Source: Myxococcota bacterium
GTDB lineage: Bacteria > Myxococcota_A > Polyangia > HGW-17
Direction of reading: 5' to 3'
NCBI GenBank assembly: GCA_018821745.1
Contig: JAHJLU010000705.1
Location: forward strand, 1 to 19,683
DNA length: 19,683 nucleotides
In this document: one piece after another, positions 15,558 to 19,683 of the stretch
Layout: the number at the start of each line of letters is the position of its first letter
How positions within the stretch are numbered: the stretch's first letter is position 1
The notes under the pieces: generated by a model
The model's input: only the letters and a program-made list of their open reading frames with translations
What the model was told of the DNA's origin: nothing
Database searches by the model: none
Made by a program: the position numbers and the translations under genes

Positions 15558-15637
15558 ATTCAGGAGGAATTTTCACCAATCCGGTGCCGCACAATTCCCC
15601 GGTCGTTTTCTCCTTTACAAGCCCCAGGGGCCTTGGC

Positions 15638-16159
15638 ATGGTACCTCCCATGGCCAGGTATCTGCTTTTTTTCCTTCTTTTCTTTCAATCCTGTGGTTTT
15701 CACCTGGTTCTCGGTGACGCCCAGGTCGATACAGTCACACTCTGTGATACAAGGGGATGCACCGGCAAAAAACTCGACCCCCTGAGCAAAACCATCAGCC
15801 TCAACGTCAGCATGAAGCGCGCACCCTTCGGAACCATCGTCGCGTCTCGCTGGTACTATCTGCAGGAAAATGTACCACTCTCCATCCGTGACCGGATTTC
15901 GGATCTCGACGGGGCGGGGGAGGTCATCCACGCCATAACGCTTCCCAGAGCCGGGTATTTCAGGAGTGGACGATATCGTATTGATATTCTGATAAATGGA
16001 ACAAAAAAGAGGACTATCGGTTTTGAAGTGGGTGAGCGACCTTCCCCCGGAGGAGTTTCCAAAGACGACACACGGAAGGTTTCCCCAAAGGCTGCGGGAA
16101 AAACAGATAAACCGGCTGTTCCATCGGGAGAAAAAGATCTCCTGGATGACGACATTTAG
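15638..16159 (+). CDS. Small secreted lipoprotein with Ig-like domain, unknown function
   Basis: 173 aa from ATG 15638. A short N-region (MVPPMAR) is followed by a hydrophobic core YLLFFLLFF and the lipobox-like FQSC, so lipidation or at least export is likely. The body (about 35-130) resembles beta-sandwich modules of secreted bacterial proteins: a Val/Leu strand, APFGTIVASRWYY, then GYFRSGRYRIDILING and TIGFEV near the end. The last 40 residues are a low-complexity linker rich in Lys, Pro, Ser and Asp. AGGGG lies 7 nt before ATG 15638. A GTG at 15584 in frame would add 18 residues and has AGGAGG 16 nt upstream, which is too far. It follows the SDR by 80 nt and precedes the DUF2085 gene by 8 nt. 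Confidence 0.68.
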   Translation: MVPPMARYLLFFLLFFQSCGFHLVLGDAQVDTVTLCDTRGCTGKKLDPLSKTISLNVSMKRAPFGTIVASRWYYLQENVPLSIRDRISDLDGAGEVIHAITLPRAGYFRSGRYRIDILINGTKKRTIGFEVGERPSPGGVSKDDTRKVSPKAAGKTDKPAVPSGEKDLLDDDI

Positions 16160-16167
16160 GTTTCTCC

Positions 16168-16605
16168 ATGGGAAAATTGGAGTTCCTGCTTTCACACCAT
16201 CCCCGGGAGCAATGCGCCGATAAATGTTTTCACCTCTCCGTGGGTGCAGGGATCCCCATCTGCTCCCGCTGCCTCGGACTCTATCCCACTGCAATCACAG
16301 TCATTATTTTGGACTTCACGATTCTGCCTCCCCTCTCTTTGTCCTTTCGCGCGCTGGCTTTCTGGTTCTTTGTCCTGCCCGCGTGGTATCACTGGGCTCG
16401 TGAGCATTATGAAAGAAAACCCTGGGGAGGCAAATGGAGACGACTTGGGTCCGGGGTCCTCTCCGGCATTGGAACCGCTCTCTTGCTCGGGGGTCATTTC
16501 AAACATCCTTACAACGGAGATTTTCTGTTTTCCGGGCTGCTCTTACTGCTCATCTCGGCGTGTGTGGTGTTTCTTGAGTGGTTTTTCCGGCCCCCGCCTC
16601 AGTGA
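16168..16605 (+). CDS. DUF2085 family membrane protein
   Basis: 145 aa. The N-terminus carries the DUF2085 pattern: Cys16, Cys20, His22 in CFHL, then IPICSRCLGLY (Cys32, Cys35), which would bind metal or sit near the membrane surface. About four hydrophobic segments follow (roughly 36-58, 60-76, 92-110 and 118-140), with YHWAREHYERKPWGGKWRR as the basic loop between the second and third. The function of DUF2085 is unknown. ATG at 16168 has AGG 7 nt upstream and follows the lipoprotein stop by 8 nt, consistent with co-transcription. The last 7 nt overlap the 3' end of the convergent lipoprotein gene. Confidence 0.82.
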   Translation: MGKLEFLLSHHPREQCADKCFHLSVGAGIPICSRCLGLYPTAITVIILDFTILPPLSLSFRALAFWFFVLPAWYHWAREHYERKPWGGKWRRLGSGVLSGIGTALLLGGHFKHPYNGDFLFSGLLLLLISACVVFLEWFFRPPPQ

Positions 16606-17564
16606 ATGGTCCATTTCAAGGGTATCTTCATGTGTCGATCCACCAACGGTACGCCTCCAAATAATTGATAAACGGTAATCGTACCACCGACCTTGAGGGG
16701 CAGATGAATATCGTTTCCGGGGCTGATAAAATCCATAATCTGCCCGTTAAGATAGACGACCCCGCTGCTCTTCCTGGTGGTGAGATGAACAGCGTTTTGG
16801 GAAACAACTGTGTTTTTTGTGTATCCCTGAAGAATTTGAGCGAGAGTAACCTTATGATAATTCGGTATATCGGGGATGCAGTCATTTTTATTGAACCGAG
16901 CGGGAGAGTGGGACATCACTTTCCACTGGGTGCTCCCTCTCTTGCCCTCCTGGAGGGTGGTCCAGGTCCACGAGATGGGTTCCCCTATCGTATGAGCCAG
17001 GACAGGGACGCCACCGACGGGTAAAAAGACCAGAGATAGAAGCAGGGGGCTTTTGTTGCTCTGGAGCGCTTCACGGAGCAGTAACGTTCTTGTCCCCGTG
17101 GCTCCGGAAAACCGAATCTCCCATTCTTTCTCATCCCCCTCCTGGCGAACCCCCATGAGTTTGGCCTGCCAGCTGGTACCCTTCCGGGGCAACCCCAAAA
17201 ATGAGGGGATCCTCGAAACAGGGATCGTTGCGGAGCGCCTTGTGGTGGAGTCAATGAATGCACATTCATTTTTCGAGATGCGAACCTCCCCACCGGCCAG
17301 CAACCCGTTGGAAGGAAAAGCCAGCACCATATAATCGGGCGCGGCCTTCACCAACAGGGGAATCTCTCCTCCTCCCGAACTGCCATGGGATATGGTCACG
17401 CGTGCAAGCACTCCCTGGAGCCCTTTCACGGGGAAAGCAGCCTGGACATGGGAGGGAGGCTGATTTTTATTCTCCTTCTCCTTCTCTTTCATCAGACAGG
17501 AGGGCAGCACACCGAAAATCAACAGCAGAGTGATGAGTCTATAGAGGATCATTATTGAGTCCAT
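16599..17564 (-). CDS. Lipoprotein of unknown function downstream of the cyclase-like gene
   Basis: 321 aa. The signal peptide LITLLLIFGVLPSC ends in a clear lipobox (LPSC, Cys23). A charged linker MKEKEKENKNQ follows, as is common in anchored lipoproteins. The rest is predicted beta-rich and soluble, with no motif I recognise. The C-terminal part (about 235-321) has alternating hydrophobic and Gly-containing strands (GVVYLNGQIMDF, GGTITVYQLFGG). ATG at 17564 is preferred over the in-frame ATG at 17552 because AGG lies 6 nt upstream. It overlaps the cyclase-like gene by 26 nt, so the two are coupled and probably share a process at the envelope. Residue +2 after Cys is Leu, not Asp, which under enterobacterial rules favours outer-membrane sorting. 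Confidence 0.8.
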   Translation of the reverse strand: MDSIMILYRLITLLLIFGVLPSCLMKEKEKENKNQPPSHVQAAFPVKGLQGVLARVTISHGSSGGGEIPLLVKAAPDYMVLAFPSNGLLAGGEVRISKNECAFIDSTTRRSATIPVSRIPSFLGLPRKGTSWQAKLMGVRQEGDEKEWEIRFSGATGTRTLLLREALQSNKSPLLLSLVFLPVGGVPVLAHTIGEPISWTWTTLQEGKRGSTQWKVMSHSPARFNKNDCIPDIPNYHKVTLAQILQGYTKNTVVSQNAVHLTTRKSSGVVYLNGQIMDFISPGNDIHLPLKVGGTITVYQLFGGVPLVDRHMKIPLKWTIH

Positions 17565-18696
17565 GTGTTACCTGCGCAGGGAGATTTCGGACAAGGTCCC
17601 CAATGCACGGGCTTTTTGCATGTTCCTCCCTGGCAAAATGGATAGTCGGGCTTCCATTTTTCGGGGAGTCCATGGTGAAAGAGGGAATTTCTGTCAGTCC
17701 ACACAGAGCGAAAAGGTCGGTGAACTGGGTGATGGAGCGCGGTTGTTCAAGGGACAACAAAAGAAACTCCATGCTCTCCATAAGGTTTTTTTTCACCGTC
17801 TCGATGGCCGGTGAACTGATTTTTTTTTCCACTCGATTATAGAGGATTCCCCGTGGATGGAGGGTGAGTTCAAGAGTCAGAACAAAGCCATCTCTCGCTC
17901 GCTGAACCCGGCCGGAGAATTGGAGTGAACCCGAAGCAAGGTGGTGATAGGAGATTCCCTCCGCCTTCATCTCACGGTAATTCACCCATTTTTTTCCTGG
18001 AATAGTTTTATGTATTTGAAAATTTACAAAGTTTTCTGGGGAAAAGGAGGTGGTGAATGGTCCGAAAATCGCCACCGGGCTGTGGGAACTGCGGGGCTGT
18101 GGTCCTCCGAACCACAGTAACATCCACACCAGGGCCAGAGAGGGAACGGCCATGAGGATGACATAGAAAAAACCTCGAAGCTTTTTGATTTTCTTCGGCT
18201 CCCGGCTGGAGCTTTCCCACTGGACAAAGTGGAGCGTTTCTTCGGGGGAGGCTTTTCTGGAGAAGGACTTGATGGCACGGTTTCCCCGCTCCTGCCAGGG
18301 AGTGAGGAGCGCCCTTGTGATCCCGATTTCTCCGGAACCCACATGCCTGGACAGCATCCTTGCCCGCTCCATTACCGCGGGAGTCACCTGGGGCTCATCG
18401 GTTTCAAAGAGAATGACAGAAAAGGAGAGCGGCGTATTGCCCTGGGTAGATTTCTGATTCCGTCTGCAGATTCTCACGGCCAGCGCAACACCTTCCACGC
18501 TGTCCTCACAAAAAACAATCTGCTCCGTGACCCCGCTGTGAACAACCTGCCCCTTACCCTTGGCCAGCTCTGCAACGGCCGCACTGTGGAGTTGTGCCTG
18601 ACTGGAAAAGGAGGGTCTGGGAGCCATTTCCACCCGGGAATCAACCTCGTGGAGGGTGGTCACCAGAAATGTACCCTGGATATTTTTGTTGGACAC
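17539..18696 (-). CDS. Membrane protein with degenerate nucleotidyl-cyclase domain and TolB-like periplasmic domain
   Basis: 385 aa from GTG 18696. Residues about 8-160 follow the outline of class III adenylate/guanylate cyclase domains: a GTFLVTTL first strand, GQVVHSGVTEQIVFCEDSVEGVALAVRI (about 49-76; seen in two parts), MERARMLSRHVGSGEIGITRALL, and a closing ETLHFVQWE. The metal-binding Asp of the first strand (usually FADI) is Thr, the GDG turn reads SGVT, and the Asn and Arg of the NxxAR helix are missing, so catalysis is very unlikely. One transmembrane helix (about 175-197) follows. Residues about 205-317 resemble the TolB-like domain often attached to such cyclases (LASGSLQFSGRVQRA, then alternating strands). 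The start lies 2 nt after the tsaD stop with AAGGGG 8 nt upstream; an upstream frame to 18741 would overlap tsaD. It is coupled to the next lipoprotein. Confidence 0.75.
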   Translation of the reverse strand: MSNKNIQGTFLVTTLHEVDSRVEMAPRPSFSSQAQLHSAAVAELAKGKGQVVHSGVTEQIVFCEDSVEGVALAVRICRRNQKSTQGNTPLSFSVILFETDEPQVTPAVMERARMLSRHVGSGEIGITRALLTPWQERGNRAIKSFSRKASPEETLHFVQWESSSREPKKIKKLRGFFYVILMAVPSLALVWMLLWFGGPQPRSSHSPVAIFGPFTTSFSPENFVNFQIHKTIPGKKWVNYREMKAEGISYHHLASGSLQFSGRVQRARDGFVLTLELTLHPRGILYNRVEKKISSPAIETVKKNLMESMEFLLLSLEQPRSITQFTDLFALCGLTEIPSFTMDSPKNGSPTIHFAREEHAKSPCIGDLVRNLPAQVTHGLNNDPL

Positions 18697-18698
18697 GC

Positions 18699-19683
18699 CT
18701 AACGCCCCTTCGTGCGGAGAAGTTCTCCCCTGCGGGACCACAGTGAGGAGGAGAAGGCGTTGAGATCGGAGGAAGCAAACTCACCTCTGTTAGCCAGCTC
18801 ATATCCCAGAGAAGCCACCATGGCCGCGTTATCAGTACACAAGGGAACAGGGGGCACGTAAAAGGCAATCCCCCTCTTCAGACACAGGGTCTCCATGGTA
18901 CGCCGCAGCTCCTGGTTGGCCGCGACACCCCCCGCGAGAACAACACCCTCAACGGGATAATTACTGAGCGCTTCTGCGGTCTTGGACACCAGTGAGTCCA
19001 CAACGGAGCGCTGAAAAGATGCACAGATGTGAGGAATTTCCCCTTCCACCCCATCTTTCAGAGAGGCAATAAGCTGCATAACGGCCGTTTTCAACCCGCT
19101 GAAACTGAAATCATACCCGCCCCGCTTGTGAAGTCCCCTGGGGAGCCTGAAGCGCAGAGGATCACCCTGGCTGGCCAGGGAGTCGATCACCCTGCCCCCG
19201 GGATACCCAAGGTGCAGCATTTTTGCCACCTTGTCGAAGGCTTCTCCTGCCGCATCATCACGGGTTGCGCCTATAATCTCCCGGGAATCTCCCTCAACAT
19301 GGAAGAGGATAGTGTGCCCTCCACTGACCAGAAGCGAGAGATGTATATGGGGAGGTACCGGGGGAGGATTATCCCGATAGCCCGTAAATGGCGCCCGAAG
19401 ATGTGCCTCAAGATGATTGACAGCAACCAGTTTTTTATCCCACACCCAGGCCAGGGTCTTGGCTCCCTGGATACCCACAAGGAGACTGCCCACCAGTCCG
19501 GGACCGTTGGTGACAGCGATAACATCAATATTGTCTATATTCCCGATAGGCTGAAGGGCTGAACGGATCACGGGCATAAGGGAGACCAGGTGATGCCGGG
19601 AGGCAATTTCCGGCACAACTCCTCCATATGGAGCGTGTATTTTCTCCTGGGAGGAGACCACGTTGGAGAGTATAAACCGGCCA
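18699..19683 (-). CDS. tsaD: TsaD, tRNA threonylcarbamoyladenosine transferase (5' end outside window)
   Basis: Transfers threonylcarbamoyl from TC-AMP to A37 of ANN-decoding tRNAs together with TsaB and TsaE. About 327 residues are visible; the frame continues through the right edge (GRFILSNVVSSQ precedes the apparent GTG at 19661), so only about 10-15 N-terminal residues with the first part of the ATPase motif are missing. Landmarks: YGGVVPEIASR, TNGPGLVGSLLVG, the metal-binding NHLEAH, LLVSGGHT, DDAAGEAFDKVAK, LGYPGG, FSFSGLKTA, VLAGGVAANQELR and CTDNAAM near the C-terminus. The stop at 18699 is 2 nt before the GTG of the cyclase-like gene, so the three minus-strand genes form one operon. 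The essential housekeeping gene would drive steady expression of the two uncharacterised ones. Confidence 0.96.
   Translation of the reverse strand, partial: GRFILSNVVSSQEKIHAPYGGVVPEIASRHHLVSLMPVIRSALQPIGNIDNIDVIAVTNGPGLVGSLLVGIQGAKTLAWVWDKKLVAVNHLEAHLRAPFTGYRDNPPPVPPHIHLSLLVSGGHTILFHVEGDSREIIGATRDDAAGEAFDKVAKMLHLGYPGGRVIDSLASQGDPLRFRLPRGLHKRGGYDFSFSGLKTAVMQLIASLKDGVEGEIPHICASFQRSVVDSLVSKTAEALSNYPVEGVVLAGGVAANQELRRTMETLCLKRGIAFYVPPVPLCTDNAAMVASLGYELANRGEFASSDLNAFSSSLWSRRGELLRTKGR

Noticed and set aside
18697..18741. Upstream extension of the cyclase-like gene to 18741
   Set aside because: It would overlap tsaD by 43 nt, and the extra residues show no domain features; GTG 18696 has a good ribosome site just after the tsaD stop.

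Overview
The window is a dense run of bacterial chromosome, moderately GC-rich, with no RNA gene, insertion sequence, prophage or CRISPR array that I can see. Gene content and order (tig-clpP-clpX-lon followed by a pcnB-type poly(A) polymerase, lipoprotein signals, a RecD2 helicase, and a CxxC zinc-ribbon protein of a type I associate with Myxococcota/deltaproteobacteria) suggest a Gram-negative deltaproteobacterial lineage in the broad sense. The lineage is inferred from gene families only and is not proven.

Layout. (1) 1-7310, minus strand: a proteostasis operon read right to left, tig, clpP, clpX, lon, pcnB and then the first 35 codons of an unidentified gene that leaves the window at base 1. 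The genes are tightly coupled: clpX starts with TTG 3 nt after clpP, lon and pcnB share ATGA, and pcnB overlaps the last gene by 11 nt. A TTGACA-type promoter lies at about 7402-7430. (2) 7677-10459, plus strand: ugd (UDP-glucose dehydrogenase) and, 2 nt later, gltX. (3) 10598-11771, minus strand: a small Tyr/Arg-rich lipoprotein with its own promoter and a YfcE-like metallophosphoesterase. (4) 11919-16605, plus strand: recD2; a four-CxxC zinc-ribbon protein overlapping a pteridine-reductase-like SDR by ATGA; a small secreted lipoprotein; and a DUF2085 membrane protein. (5) 16599-19683, minus strand: tsaD (its 5' end is outside the window), a membrane protein with a degenerate nucleotidyl-cyclase domain, and a lipoprotein of unknown function. 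This group converges on the DUF2085 gene with a 7-nt tail-to-tail overlap.

How the genes work together. Trigger factor folds nascent chains, ClpXP and Lon degrade damaged or regulatory proteins, and PcnB adds poly(A) tails that promote RNA decay, so the first operon joins protein and RNA quality control. Ugd feeds UDP-glucuronate to surface polysaccharide, GltX charges tRNA-Glu, TsaD makes the t6A tRNA modification, and RecD2 acts in DNA repair. Most of the window is housekeeping. The least familiar material is the tsaD-linked pair (a cyclase-like domain that has lost its metal-binding aspartates, joined through one membrane helix to a TolB-like periplasmic domain, plus a lipoprotein) and the zinc-ribbon/SDR/lipoprotein/DUF2085 cluster. 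I found no clear evidence of a wholly new multi-gene system. The candidates are listed as hypotheses with tests.
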